Positions 1-10,536 of a DNA stretch of 39,405 nt are shown piece by piece. Below the pieces are notes generated by a model. The model saw nothing but the letters and a program-made list of their open reading frames with translations. It was not told where the DNA came from and made no database searches. Made by a program: the position numbers and the translations under genes. Source of the DNA: Zygnema cylindricum. Lineage: Eukaryota > Streptophyta > Zygnematophyceae > Zygnematales > Zygnemataceae. Numbering within the stretch: the stretch's first letter is position 1; each line of letters begins with the position of its first letter. The stretch spans positions 42,359 through 81,763 of the forward strand of contig JBBHKE010001436.1 in assembly GCA_037447655.1 (NCBI GenBank). Reading direction: 5' to 3'.

Positions 1-263
1 AGAGAGAGGTTGAGAGTTTGAACAGCGTCAGTGACTCTTTAACCTCTCCTTCGATCTCGGTACCGATGGATCCGATAGGACTCCAAATGCCCTTTAAATA
101 TAATCAATCCCCCTAGGTAGCCATGGCTCTAGCTTCCTCTCCAATTTCTCAGTGACTGCGACAAGTTTGAGAGTTGGAGAGAGAAGTTAGAGGTAGACTG
201 CCTCGGCTTCTTTATTTCTATTCAGACCTAGAAAACACTTAAAAACCATTAATTTCTACAGTA
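1..263 (-). mobile_element. copia LTR fragment, reverse orientation
   Basis: Read on the minus strand, this begins TGTAGAAATTAATGG at 263 and runs off the window. Its first 140 or so bases match the start of the copia A LTRs at 2284 and 7688. After the CCTAGG near position 113 it diverges and lacks the tRNA-like block of those LTRs, so it is a related but distinct subfamily. It interrupts the gypsy RNase H reading frame: homology on the minus strand stops at 264. Whether it is a solo LTR or the end of a full element cannot be seen. Confidence 0.85.
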
Positions 264-1599
264 GGCCTTTTCCTTGTTCCTGCATAAGGATTGCTCCAAT
301 AGTCGTATTGCTGGCGTGTGTGATGATCGTCCAAAGTAAGCCCGGGTCGGTAACAGCTAACATAGGGGCGGTAACCAACCGTTCCTTTAAGGTGTTAAAC
401 GCTGCCCCTTGCATTGATTTCCACTCGTAGGGCACGTCATTCTTGAGTAATTCCGTGAGTGGTGCAGCGATTCTTGCGTAGCCTTCAACAAAACGTCGAT
501 AGTAAGAGCATAATCCCAGAAAGCTCCGTAATTTTGTAATATTCGCCAGCTGCGGCCATTTCTTCACTGCCCTCGTTTTGTTCGCGTCCATTGCGATTCC
601 GTCTCGGCTCACCACATGGCCCAAAAAATCAATTTTCTCTTTCAAGAAATCACATTTACTCCTCTTTGCGTACAACTTGTTTTCCCGAAGGACTTGTAGG
701 ACCGTGCGTAGATCCTGCATATGATCCTCCAGCGTCCGGATATACACCAAGATGACGTCTAAAAAGATGATTACAAAGGCATCCAGATATTGCCAAAAGA
801 TGGAGTTCATCAGATGCATAAAAGTCGCCGGCGCATTAGTCAACCCGAACGGCATCACCCGAAACTGAAAATGGCCATACCAGGTTCTAAACGTCATCTT
901 TTCCACATCCTACTTGGCAATTCTGATCTGGTGATAACCGCTCCGCAAATCTATCTTCGAGAAATATTTAGCACCTCGAAGTCGATCCAACAAATCATCT
1001 ATTCTCGGTAAAGGGTACGCATTTTTTACAGTTAACTTGTTTAGCGCTCGGTAGTCCACACACATACGGAAACCTCCATCTTTCTTATCTACAAAAAGAA
1101 CGGGGGCTCCATACGTTGACTTGCTCGGCTCAATTGCTCCGGCTTCGACAAATTCCGCTAGTTGCTTTTTGAGGTCATCCAATTCGGTGTATCTCATCTT
1201 GTACATCCGATTAGCCAGAGGTACCGCTCCAAGAACAGGCTCTATCTTGTGGTCTACTTCGCGCTTCGGAGGCAATCCCTTTGGGAGCTTCGTGGGAAAA
1301 ACATCTACGTACTCCTCGAGAAGTTTTGTCACGACTTCCGGAGCCTCTTCGGAAGTCATTCGGGTGTCGTCAATTTCTTTTGAGTCGAAGTCGGACTCCT
1401 TGTTCTTCCATTCCTCCGGAATCTCCTCCTTCGCCTCCTCCATTGGTTTGACGACCGCCATACCTATCGTTTCCCCTTTCTTGAGTGCCCGCTTAAGCTG
1501 TAAGGCTGAAAGTAGGCGCCCCTCTTCCGCTCCCTTACCAGCCGCTCCCGTTTTTACCTCAAACTCTTCTTCACCTTTCTTCACTCTCATGTCGCCACT
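264..1599 (-). pseudogene. gypsy reverse transcriptase and start of RNase H (decayed)
   Basis: Minus-strand Ty3/gypsy pol. After an acidic linker come YVDVFP, then the RT start motif [40 protein letters not shown], the catalytic-Asp strand [30 protein letters not shown], and the thumb region LGHVVSRDGI and FLGLCSYYRRF. RNase H starts (ASNTTIGAILMQ) and is cut by the reverse copia LTR at 263. It is inactive. A stop separates the two RT halves at 907-909. The canonical FVVYLDD box reads IIFLDV, losing the second catalytic Asp. The first RNase H Asp (usual TDAS) is His in THAS. A stop near 1600 separates it from the protease frame. Integrase would lie left of the window. Confidence 0.93.
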
Positions 1600-2283
1600 T
1601 CGCTAATCGATCGTCGGATTCCATTTCTGTAGCCACGGCTTCCCCAATATTACCTCATGGTCTCCAAGAGGTAACACATGAAGAGTGTCATACGATCGAA
1701 ATTTCCCGATTCCAACACGTAACCGCGGAGTGCGATGAGTAATAGACAGTGAACTTCCGTCGGCCAACTGTACCGATTGACGATATTTTAGCACCACGAG
1801 AGGAAGTTTGAGCCTTTTCACCGTCGCCTCGTTGATGAAGTTTCTCGATGCTCCAGAGTCCACCATGAAGCTAGTTGCGCTTACTCCGATTTGACCCCGA
1901 AATACCAAAGTGTCTCCTCCATCACCGGTTAACCTCATGACGTTATATTTCCCCTTCCTGGGACCTTTACGTGTTGGACATTCAAGGGCCATATGGTCCG
2001 AGGAACGGCACTAGAAGCATAAGCCATTTTGCCTCCTCCATTGGAGCTCCTCGGAGGACAAGTTGTTGGTCTTGGTTTTGATAGTTCTCTTCTCTTTCCG
2101 CAGAACATTGACCACCTCCTTATCCTCCTCAATTGCTCCGAGCTCCATGGGAGTTGGGCCATTGTCTCGTCGACCTCCTCCGTCGTTGCTCGACCCATAA
2201 TGATAAGGTCTACGGAAGGTGAAATTGACTGAATCAGTCCGCTCAGCAAACTGAATGATAGCCGAGAGACTAAGAGTTCTACT
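1600..2283 (-). pseudogene. gypsy gag C-terminus, zinc knuckle and aspartic protease (decayed)
   Basis: Minus-strand continuation of the gypsy polyprotein. From 2283 it reads IIQFAERTDSVNFTF, typical of the end of Retrotrans_gag, then a linker with PTPMELGAIE. A CX2CX4HX4C zinc knuckle follows (CF, stop, CRSSDHMALEC) with an in-frame TAG inside it near 2010. The retropepsin-like protease has FMVDSGASRNFI as its catalytic D-S-G and LGDHEVILGKPWL as the usual C-terminal strand. The gag N-terminal half continues at 8745-9260 on the other side of copia A. The stop in the knuckle and the stop after the protease make it a pseudogene. Confidence 0.9.
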
Positions 2284-3340
2284 TGTAGAAATTAATGGTT
2301 CATTTTTAGTATTTTCTAGGTCTAAATAGAAATATAGAAAGAAGCCGAGGCAGTCTACCTCTAACTTCTCTCTCCAAACTCTCAAACTTGTCGCAGTCAT
2401 TGAGAAATTAGAGAGGGAGCTAGAGCCATGGCTACCTAGGCTATCCAAAGGTTTACGAGAAAACATATATAAGTTAGACGTATATTTACTAAAAGGTATG
2501 TGCCGGCCACAGGAATTGATCCTGGTACCTACCGGCCGGCAATCAACCTGTAGCCGGTAGCTTTAGCCGTTAAGTCTAGAACTAATGTTACGTACTATAT
2601 GGTATGATAATTAATTAAACATTAATACGTAGGATAATTCATTTAACTGTAACTGTTTACGGGACACATAGATCTGGTAATGTAAAAGTACGGATTACGG
2701 TACGGATAAGAAATCAATACCGCGCATTGATTTCGTAAGCGAAACAAATACCGCGCATGTATTTATTACGGCTACGATCAAAAACGAGTTTAATCGGACG
2801 GCCGGAAATAGCGCCGAGATCGCGGAAGGAGAATTCGGCGGTTTGTGGGCAGCGCCACATCGGATGACACGTGGCAAAATTACATTGGAGCGCGACATCT
2901 CCGAGGATTAAAAGAGCGAATCCGGACATACCACGTGTGGACATTTAGGCCATGTCGTACAATGTCCGTACATAAAGTACACCGGCAACTGTACTTTTTC
3001 GTATAGAACTGTAATCTAATTGGTTCCGTACATCGGTAGATAGAGTCTGTGAGAGAGATAGGACTTCGAAAAATTAGAAGATAGGACCCTCTCTCCCAAA
3101 GAGCTTCTGTACAAAAGGTCGACTTTGACCCTCCATAACTTACTCCTCAGGGGAGCAAATTCAAAGATTCTTTTTGCTATCGACTCAAGGGAGTCTTCCT
3201 TTCACAGAGGTGTAGGTGGTCAGAGTTTTTGTCTGCTAGGGTGGCAGTTGATTTTGCTGAAGCACAAAGGGGTCAGGATTATCCTAGAGGCTTCTTGAAA
3301 GCTATCCACTTTGAGGACTTATGGAGGTCTCAGAGTTTCA
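2284..3340 (+). repeat. 5' LTR of copia A
   Basis: 1,057 bp, TG...CA ended, aligned end to end with 7688-8744. Its last 20 bases include an ATG (3321) that opens the gag frame, so the LTR overlaps gag. It contains a tRNA-like block on the minus strand near 2500-2583. The bases just inside, GGTTATCGGCCC, are only a poor match to the usual plant copia primer site for initiator tRNA-Met. Confidence 0.95.
2500..2583 (-). other. tRNA-like block inside the copia A 5' LTR
   Basis: On the minus strand the order is an A-box-like stretch (TTAACGGCTAAAGC), a GC-rich stem CCGGC...GCCGG where an anticodon arm would be, and a B-box-like GGATCAATTCC flanked by CAGG/CCTG. The spacing is tRNA-like, but no full cloverleaf with a 7-bp acceptor stem forms. 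It may be an old SINE or tRNA fragment carried within the LTR, or chance resemblance in a palindromic segment. Confidence 0.4.
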
Positions 3341-4318
3341 GGTTATCGGCCCACCCCCTAGGGTACCAATCTTTAATGGAATGGGCTTCATATACTAGGA
3401 AAGTATGATGATAGGAGCTCTATGCGAAAAAAGGTTTTGGGGGATTGTGAGTGGACAGTTGGGGCGCCCATGAAGTCTTCGAATTCCTCCAAGGTTTGGA
3501 GGAAGCAGATTCACCAAGAAAGAGGATCCACCTTCAACAGAGGAAACAAAAGAAAGAGAGGTGGTGGACAAAGGAAAGGAGAAGGAGGCGACCACACCAA
3601 TAGCAACTGGTTCCGTATTCATGTCACTTATTCCGAGGAAAGAGGAGAATGATACTGAAACCTAGGTTTTCAACAATACGGCGGCAAATAACTTCATCCT
3701 ACGCAATCTCACTCAAGGACTTGCATGTCCTCATTTGCAGGTAGAAAAGGCATCTGATCTTTCGATGGCTTTCATAGAGATGTACCAAAGCGGTACGATT
3801 CAGCAACAACAGTTGGCTGATCAGAAAGTTAAGGAGTATGTATACAAAGGGGGGAAGATGATGGATTTTTGCAATGAGCTTGCTACACTCTTCATGGAGC
3901 TAGAGATTGCGGGAAAAGATTTTAGTGAAAAAGAAAAGGTTAACTGTTTCCTGATGAAGTTACCCGATGAGTTCGAGAACATAGTCAACCGTGTGCAGGA
4001 CTTGCCGGACTCAAGGTGGATATGGAACTCAGTGGTAGGTATGATTCTCGTTCGGGAGAATACGATTGAGATCCGAAGGGGAGGAAAGAGTGATCAAGCC
4101 TTGGCAACTGCGATCGATTGAAGGAACAAGGATTCCAGGAAACCGGTCGAAAACTATGGGGGGAGGGAGCAGAAAAATCAGACCGACGAGTTTGGACCAA
4201 GGGCTTCCAAAGGTTTATGTCATTTTTGTAAAAAACCTGGGCACTATATGGCAGAGTGCTCTAAGATAACCGAGCTTCGCTTAAAGGAGGGGCAGACCGG
4301 TGGTACCCGAGAGGAAAG
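3321..4318 (+). pseudogene. copia A gag (UBN2-type) with zinc knuckle, decayed
   Basis: The gag frame can be traced from an ATG at 3321 inside the LTR: MEVSEF, then QVIGPPPRVPIFNG, matching the same point in copia B. It continues through a stop at 3396, FWGIVSGQLGRP, a second stop, and the UBN2 core at 3735-4121 (MAFIEMYQSGTIQQQQLA, FMELEIAGKDFSEKEK, LMKLPDEFENIV). The nucleocapsid zinc knuckle CHFCKKPGHYMAEC (CX2CX4HX4C) is at 4218-4259 in a frame shifted from the core. At least three stops and one frameshift make it non-functional. Gag would form the virus-like particle, and the knuckle would bind the genomic RNA. Confidence 0.85.
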
Positions 4319-4330
4319 AAAAAGGCCCTC

Positions 4331-5870
4331 GTGACATGGGTATATGAGGCAGAATCCGAGGACGAGGACGATGAGCTCCTTTTAGATGAGGAGTTGCAAG
4401 CAAAAAAGGAGGTCGAAATTCCACGAATGCAGAAATGTGCTTACGGTGGATTGAATGGTGAAGCAGGCTGGACTGTAGATTCAGGTGCCTCCATGCACAT
4501 GTGTAAGGATAGGCACCTGTTCACTAGGATAAGAAATATTCCCACCGTAGAGATAGAGTACGGGGATGGGAGGATAGTCACCACTACTCTTGTAGGATCG
4601 GTAGATTTGAAAGTGTTAGTGGAAGGAAAGACATCCATAGTAACATTCTCCGATGTATTGTTTATTCCGGAGCTGAACAAAAACCTCATCTCTACATCCG
4701 TATTAGATGATAAGGGTTTTTTTACTAGCACTAGGGAAGGAGTCTTTACTGCTAGTTTTGAGGAGGATGTCTATTTCATTGCTGAGAAAGGTAGCCATGG
4801 GATGTTTAGGCTGGTTTTAAGCAATGAAAAGAAGAAACTTTATTATGCTTGTGTTCATGATATTATGATGTGGCATAAGAGGCTTGGGCATGTGAATCTA
4901 GACAAGTTAAGAGAGATGAAAAAGATGGGAGTGGTGGAAGGGATTAAATTCAGTGAGAGTGATAATATAAGTGATTGTAGTGGATGTGCTCAAGGTAAAA
5001 CACACAGATTACCTTTTCCTAAATCAACCACCTATAAGGGAGAAAAAAATCCAGATCTAGTACACACAGATATTTGGGGACCAGTTAGAGTGCCCTCACC
5101 GGGGGGGAAGAGATTTATGATGACTATCACTGATGATTGGTCTCGGTATTCCCGAATTTATTTTTTGAAAAACAAGTCCGAAACTCAGAATTGTTTTAAA
5201 CAAAATAAAGCATGGAGCGAAAATCTCCATGAAACTTCAATCAAGAGAATAAGAAGTGACAATGGTGGAGAGTATACTTCTAACCAGTTTGAGGATTTTT
5301 TGAGGGAAGATGGGGTCCAACACCAAAAGACAGTTCCAGAAAATCAGAAACAGAATGGGGTAGCTGAAAGGTTAAATAGAACACTAAGTGATAGTGCTAG
5401 AAGTATGTTGTCAAATAAAAAGATAGGAAAAAGGTTTTGGGCAGAAGCAATGAACTGTGCTAATTACCTCAAAAATAGAGTTCTTACTTCAGCTATAAAA
5501 GATCAAACACCTTATGAGAGATGGACAGGCCGGAAACCAGACATATCTCACTTAAAGGTTTTCGGCAATTAAGTATTCTTTTAAGATACTGATCGGTCCA
5601 ATTGGAAGCTAGATCCTAAAGGAAAACCGGGATACTTATTAGGATATGATGAGGATGTTAAAGGATATAGAGTTTATGATCTAAAAAGGAAAGATATAAT
5701 CTTAGTAAAGCATCTAGTAGTTATGGATGAAGGAAAAGCTCTGGATCCCTTCAAATATACGAAGTCAGTAAAAATCAGATTTGAGTCAGAAAATTCCGAT
5801 GACTTTGAGCTTCCCAACTATCCAAGTTTAGAGAAGATGACATTCTTGCAGGTACAAATCAGATCGAAAA
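4331..5870 (+). pseudogene. copia A pol: aspartic protease and integrase
   Basis: The open stretch runs from 4331 to a TAA at 5570, with integrase C-terminal homology continuing in the same frame to about 5870. The protease has WTVDSGASMHMC (catalytic D-S-G). The pre-integrase zinc finger has HKRLGHVN and CSGCAQGKTH. The integrase core keeps all three acidic residues: DLVHTDIWGP, RSDNGGEYTS and GVAERLNRTL. The GKPGYLLGYDEDVKGYRVYD block is the usual copia integrase C-terminus. Two stops (5570-5572 and a second 4 codons on) and a frameshift near 5870 separate it from RT. The intact D, D, E triad suggests the decay is moderate. Confidence 0.93.
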
Positions 5871-5880
5871 GGACTCGGCT

Positions 5881-7674
5881 GTGGAAACTCCAGTGACAAC
5901 TCTACCCGAAGCGGAAGACGTGGTGGAAATTGATTCGGAATCAAAGGATAGGGGAGAAGCCGAGTTTGTTCGAAAGAATCCACGAGAACCATCTATTTCG
6001 GCCTCAGGTTTTGAGGGGGGAAGGAGAAGTAGCAAAAGACTACAAGAAAAACAAGTTAATAACAAGGTAACTAAACTATCTCATCAAGATGAACCTCAAA
6101 CTTATGGAGAGGCGATGACTTGTCCAGAAAGAAATCGGTGTAAGACAACCATCAATGAGGAGATGACCTCAATTATGGCAGCTGATACTTGGGAGCTGGT
6201 GGATTCTCCACCTAACCGAAAACCAATCGGTTGTAAGTGGGTTTTCAAATTAAAACAGAACCCAGATAACACAATCGAGCGCTACAAGGCCCGACTAGTG
6301 GCATAGGGATTTACACAAAAAGAGGGAATTGACTACGAGGAAACCTTTGCCCGGTGGTCAGATTTCCCTCCGTCCGCATACTTCTCAGCCTGGCAGCAGC
6401 GGAAGACATGGAAGTGCACCAGATGGACATCTAAACAGACTTTTTGCATGGAGAATTGGAAGAGGAGATCTTCATGCGACAACCCGAAGGGTTTGTGGAG
6501 GAAGGAGAGGAGAGTAAGGTATGCCGGCTGATTAAATCTCTTTATGGTTTGAAACAGGCTCCTCAACAGTGGGATAAGAAGCTTGATGAGTTTCTTACCG
6601 GTCTGGGATATATCCGGATCAGCTCAGATCACTCAATCTATGTTTTCGAAGATGGGGAAGGTTTTATAATTATTGCAATTTATGTTGATGATTTGTTTGT
6701 TTTAAGTAAATCAACGGAAAAAATTAGTAAACTGAAAACCGATCTTAACGGGAGATTTGAAATGAAGGATATGGGGGAAGCAAAATATATTTTGGGAATT
6801 CATGTAGAGAGAGACCGAAAAAAGAAAATTATAAGATTGACTCAAAAGGAAGCAATAGGGGACATGCTTGAAAAAATTCAAATGGATAAAGCTAATAGTT
6901 GTACAACTCCAATGGAGTTGAAGAAGGGAAGTGAGGGGAGTGAGGAAGGAGTCATAGTCTTAGACGAGGAATTATCTCCTGAAGAACAGAAGTTCCTGCA
7001 GACTATTCCTTACAGGCAAGTAGTGAGAAGTCTTATCTATTTTATGAATTGCACCCGGCCGGATTTAGTTGCAGTTGTAGGAGTGCTGAGTAGAAGTCTA
7101 AATGCTCCCACTAAGAGGGATTGGGAGGCAGCTAAGAGAGTCCTTAGATATTTGATAGGAACTTAGGGATCTATGGTTGCATTTAAGTGGGGAAAATATT
7201 GACATCACTACTTGGAGTGATGCCGGTTATGGTGATGCTACTATGAGGAGATGCACATCTGGATATGTATTATATGTGGGTGATGGGGCTTGCTGTTGGA
7301 GTAGCAAACAGCAAAAAGTTATTGCTCAGTCCGCCATGGAGGCTGAGTATATGGCCTCTTTCTCTACTGTAAAAGAATTGATGTGGGTCAAGTCTTTGCT
7401 TGGTGAGCTTGGTCACCTTAAGAGTGGTGTGCAGAATTTTTTTTGTGATAATCAGGCAGCAATTGCTATTTCTGTTCATCCTAAACATCATTTTAAAGCC
7501 AAACACATGGACATTAGACTCAGCTTTGTTAGAGAGAAAGTAGAAAACAAAATAATCAGTTTAGAGTACCGACCAGATAGTGAGATGGTAGCAGATATGA
7601 TGACCAAACCAGTACCTTCCGCTAAGCTAATTTCTTGCAGGGAGAAGTGTGGTCTGAAATTAAAAATTGACTAG
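5881..7674 (+). pseudogene. copia A pol: reverse transcriptase and RNase H
   Basis: The RT begins with WELVDSPPNRKPIGCKWVFK and YKARLVA, then a stop at 6304. A one-base loss near 6349 shifts frame, and a TAA at about 6434 replaces the Lys of the usual D-x-K-T-A-F. The later RT is open: [23 protein letters not shown], catalytic AIYVDDLFVLS and the AKYILGI region. A TAG at 7164 separates RNase H, which is open from 7177 to the TGA-free end near 7674. RNase H has WSDAGYGD, CTSGYVLYVG, SAMEAEYMA, DNQAAIAI and ADMMTKP. Copies of the same lineage are seen in copia B and in the 17.6-18.2 kb fragment. Confidence 0.94.
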
Positions 7675-7687
7675 AAAATAAGGGGAG
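7675..7687 (+). other. polypurine tract of copia A
   Basis: AAAATAAGGGGAG lies directly before the 3' LTR start TGTAG, the usual place for the primer of plus-strand DNA synthesis. Confidence 0.8.
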
Positions 7688-8744
7688 TGTAGAAATTAAT
7701 GGTTCATTTTTAGTATTTTCTAGGTCTAAATAGAAATATAGAAAGAAGCCGAGGCAGTCTACCTCTAACTTCTCTCTCCAAACTCTCAAACTTGTCGCAG
7801 TCACTGAGAAATTGGAGAGGGAGCTAGAGCCATGGCTACCTAGGCTATCCAGAGGTTTACAAGAAAATATATATTAGTTAGACGTATATTTACTAAAAGG
7901 TATGTGCCGGCCACAGGATTTGATCCTGGTACCTACCGGCCGGCAATCAATCAGTAGCCGGTAGCTTTAGCCGTTAAGTCTAGAAGTAATGTTACGTACT
8001 ATATGGTATGATAATTAATTAAACATTAATACATAGGATAATTCATTTAACTGTAACTGTTTACGGGACACATAGATCTGGTAATGTAAAAGTACGGATT
8101 ACGGTACGGATAAGAAATCAATACCGCGCATTGATTTCGTAAGCGAAACAAATACCGCGCATGTACTTATTACGGCTACGATCAAATGTGAATTTAATCG
8201 GACGGTCAGAAATAGCGCCGAGATCGCCGAAGAAAAATTCGGCGGTTTGTGGGCATCGCCACATCAGATGACACGTGGCAAAATTACATTGGAGCGCGGC
8301 ATCTCCGAGGAGTAAAGGAGCGAATCCGGACATACCATGAGTGGACATTTAGGCCATGTCGTACAATGTCCATACATAAAGCACACCGGCAGCTGCACTT
8401 TTTCGTACGGAACTGTAATCTAATTGGTTCCGTACATTAGTAGATAGAGTTTGTGAGAGAGATAGGACTTAGAAAAATTAGAAGATAGGACCCTCTCTCC
8501 CAAAGAGCTTCTGTACAAAAGGTCAACTTTGACCCTCCATAACTTAATGCTCAAGGGAGCAAATTCACAGATTCTTTTTGCTATCGACTCAGAGGAGTCT
8601 TGCCTTCATAGGGGTGCAGGTGGTCAGAGTGTTTGTCTGCTAGGGTGGTTGTTGTTTTTGCTGAAACACAAAGGGTTCAAGATTATCCTAGAGGCTTCTT
8701 GGAAGCTGTCCACTCTGAGGACTTATGGAGGTCTCAAAGTTTCA
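7688..8744 (+). repeat. 3' LTR of copia A
   Basis: 1,057 bp, the partner of 2284-3340, with the same ends. It carries the same ATGGAGGTCTCA start-codon block close to its end (8725-8744), which shows that this segment belongs to the LTR and not only to the internal region. The gypsy gag resumes immediately after it on the minus strand. Confidence 0.95.
7904..7987 (-). other. tRNA-like block inside the copia A 3' LTR
   Basis: Second copy of the block described at 2500-2583, with B-box-like GGATCAAATCC (slightly closer to consensus than the 5' copy) and the same CCGGC...GCCGG stem. Its presence in both LTRs means it was part of the element before transposition. Confidence 0.4.
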
Positions 8745-9260
8745 TTCCCGAGCCATCCATTGTTCCACATCCCTACAAATGGATGATTTAAGCCCCTTCA
8801 CGTAACAGTCCACAGCTTCATCCTCCGTCATCGTAGGTATTTGAACCTTGCACTCCAAAAACCATTTTGTGAACTCTAACACCGAGGTTCGTTGCCTCAA
8901 CTGTGCGATCTTATCTCTGGCAGCCTTAACCGAATTAACCGGTTGCCAAGCGTCACGGAGGAGTTGAATGAAGAGAGTCCAAATGTCAGATCTCATCATT
9001 TTCCACCAATGTCCTCCACCATGCTCACGCTGTTTTAGAAGACCAATCCAGAGTGAATTCACAAGAAAATTCTAGATAATTCAACGACAATAGCCGTGTG
9101 TCAAGGTTCTTGTGTCCGGCAGGTTTAACTCATTGGAAGTCTTTAATTTCGGCCCACGAATTCCTCCATGCCTCCATGAGGTCGCCAATTGACGAGATTC
9201 CGCGTCACACGGTGTTGTTTAGCTTCAAGGCTCGTAATCTAACGCTTTTAACTCCCCGAA
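8745..9260 (-). pseudogene. gypsy gag N-terminal part (decayed)
   Basis: Minus-strand gag of the gypsy element, cut by copia A at 8744. The Retrotrans_gag core is clear: GGGHWWKMMRSDIWTLF, LLRDAWQPVNSVKAARDKIA, LRQRTSVLEFTKWFLEC, IPTMTEDEAVDCYVKGL, then CRDVEQWMARE up to the insertion point. The joined frame would continue into the AERTDS segment at 2283. Upstream, MEAWRNSWAEIKDF near 9180-9135 looks like the gag start but is separated by stops. The usual first 100 residues are shortened or lost. Confidence 0.85.
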
Positions 9261-9270
9261 CTTGGCGCCA
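9261..9270 (-). other. primer binding site of the gypsy element
   Basis: On the minus strand TGGCGCCAAG directly follows the LTR end. TGGCGCC is the common start of plant Ty3/gypsy primer sites. This fixes the LTR/internal boundary at about 9271. Confidence 0.75.
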
Positions 9271-9537
9271 ACATTTCTATAGTGGATACGCTGTGTCGCC
9301 CATGCTGTCGGTGCCAATGGCCTGATACTTGCAAAAGGCAAGTGTATACACCTCAATACACCACAATGCACAGCGGAAGGCTCCAAGGATCCTCCCGTAG
9401 CAACAGCAGGAGTGCACAGCAATGACAGACAAGGTTGCGCCTTATTAATCAGGAGAAGGTTACAAGATTCAGCGCTCATTGCGAAGGTCTACTCAGAGAG
9501 TCTCCTTCCTGACTAGGCCTACTTCACTATTTAAACT
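9271..9537 (-). repeat. gypsy 5' LTR, 3' part
   Basis: The stretch between the primer site and the copia B insertion. The rest of the same LTR lies at 17335-17630, and the two parts share the duplicated target AAACT (9533-9537 and 17335-17339). No coding content. The other LTR of the gypsy element is outside the window. Confidence 0.75.
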
Positions 9538-10536
9538 TGTTTTTTTGGAAACCTTCAGTCCTCTCTATATCTCGTTGCTATACTGCCATGCTGCGCTAAG
9601 TCTGACATCGCAGCTGGAAACCTGTAATCCTCTCTAAACTTCGTTGCTATGCTGCCATGCTGCGCTGCTCTAATGTCGCAGCTGTAGTGGAAGAACACCG
9701 CAGTCATAGCAGCTTGAGTAAACAGCTGCGCTGCTCTAAACATTACTGATGCGTTGGTAGAGCACCGCAGCCATAACAGTTCGTATGAAAGCTAAACTGT
9801 CGTAGGTAGGATTTAGTGTTTATGTAACTCCAAAGGTAGTACACAGACTTAGTACACCTCAGGCACACGTGTCGGTATGTGGGGGTAGTCAAGGTTAGTT
9901 GATGTGGACGACAAAATACGCAGTTATTTGGTGACTCGATTTACACGTGGAGGTTCATCTTCAGTGGGAACGAATGCGTGGACGGCGGACGAAGTTCGCC
10001 GTCATTTTTGAAAGTGAAATATTCAAGTGCGCCGTCATTTCGGTGAACGAACTTTTGCTGCACACTTAAGCGGCGGCTAGAGTTAAAGATTGATGTAAAT
10101 AGTTTGTACCGCAGACGGGGAAGGTTTGGTTTGGTAAAGATTTAGTGTACCGGTGGATCACGGTAATTATGGTACGATTTAGATCAGCTGTAGGCTCACT
10201 TGTATATGTAGGACCTAGAATATTTTGGAAGATAGGATTTTCTTTGTATGAAAAACTGCGAAGCAGTTTTTGGGTTTTTGAATTATAAGATCATTGTGAT
10301 CTTTTGGCAAAATTGTGTGAAATTCTGCATGTGTTTTCTTTGGTGTATTTTCTTCATTGTGGCAAATTTGCAGACCTAGTGTGTGTCTGATTTGCTTGGA
10401 GCTTCATTGTGAAGTTGGTCATTTGTGGGTATTCGTGAGAGTTTCCTCTTTGTACTTTGATTGTGATTATGGCAATTACTGCTGCTGCTGCTTCTTCTTC
10501 TTCTTCTTCAGGGGCACCAGCTGCCTCAAATCCACA
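9538..10536 (+). repeat. 5' LTR of copia B
   Basis: 999 bp, ends TGTTTT...CCACA. The gag ATG at 10469 lies inside it. Near the 3' side are two perfect hairpins: 10251-10271 (9-bp stem AAAAACTGC, loop GAA) and 10287-10303 (7-bp stem AAGATCA, loop TTG). Its first 250 bases are rich in GCTGC motifs. No good tRNA primer site follows; the next bases are GGTCACGGGCCCG. Confidence 0.93.

Larger units (their letters stand above)
2284..8744 (+). mobile_element. Ty1/copia element A, complete with two LTRs
   Basis: A full-length copia element on the plus strand, 6,461 bp. It is bounded by two LTRs of exactly 1,057 bp that begin TGTAGAAATT and end GTTTCA. The order gag, protease, integrase, RT, RNase H is the copia order. 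It interrupts a minus-strand gypsy gag gene, whose halves resume at 2283 and 8745. No 5-bp target duplication is seen: the flanks are CTACT on the left and TTCCC on the right. The coding part has several stops and at least two frameshifts, so it is not autonomous. The two LTRs differ by roughly one base in 20 to 25 by eye, so the insertion is not recent. Confidence 0.95.

Noticed and set aside
3341-3352. Canonical initiator-Met primer site for copia A
   Set aside because: GGTTATCGGCCC differs from TGGTATCAGAGC at several positions; kept only as a weak possibility.
9225-9479. A protein gene on the minus strand
   Set aside because: It spans the gypsy LTR and primer site; chance open frame.
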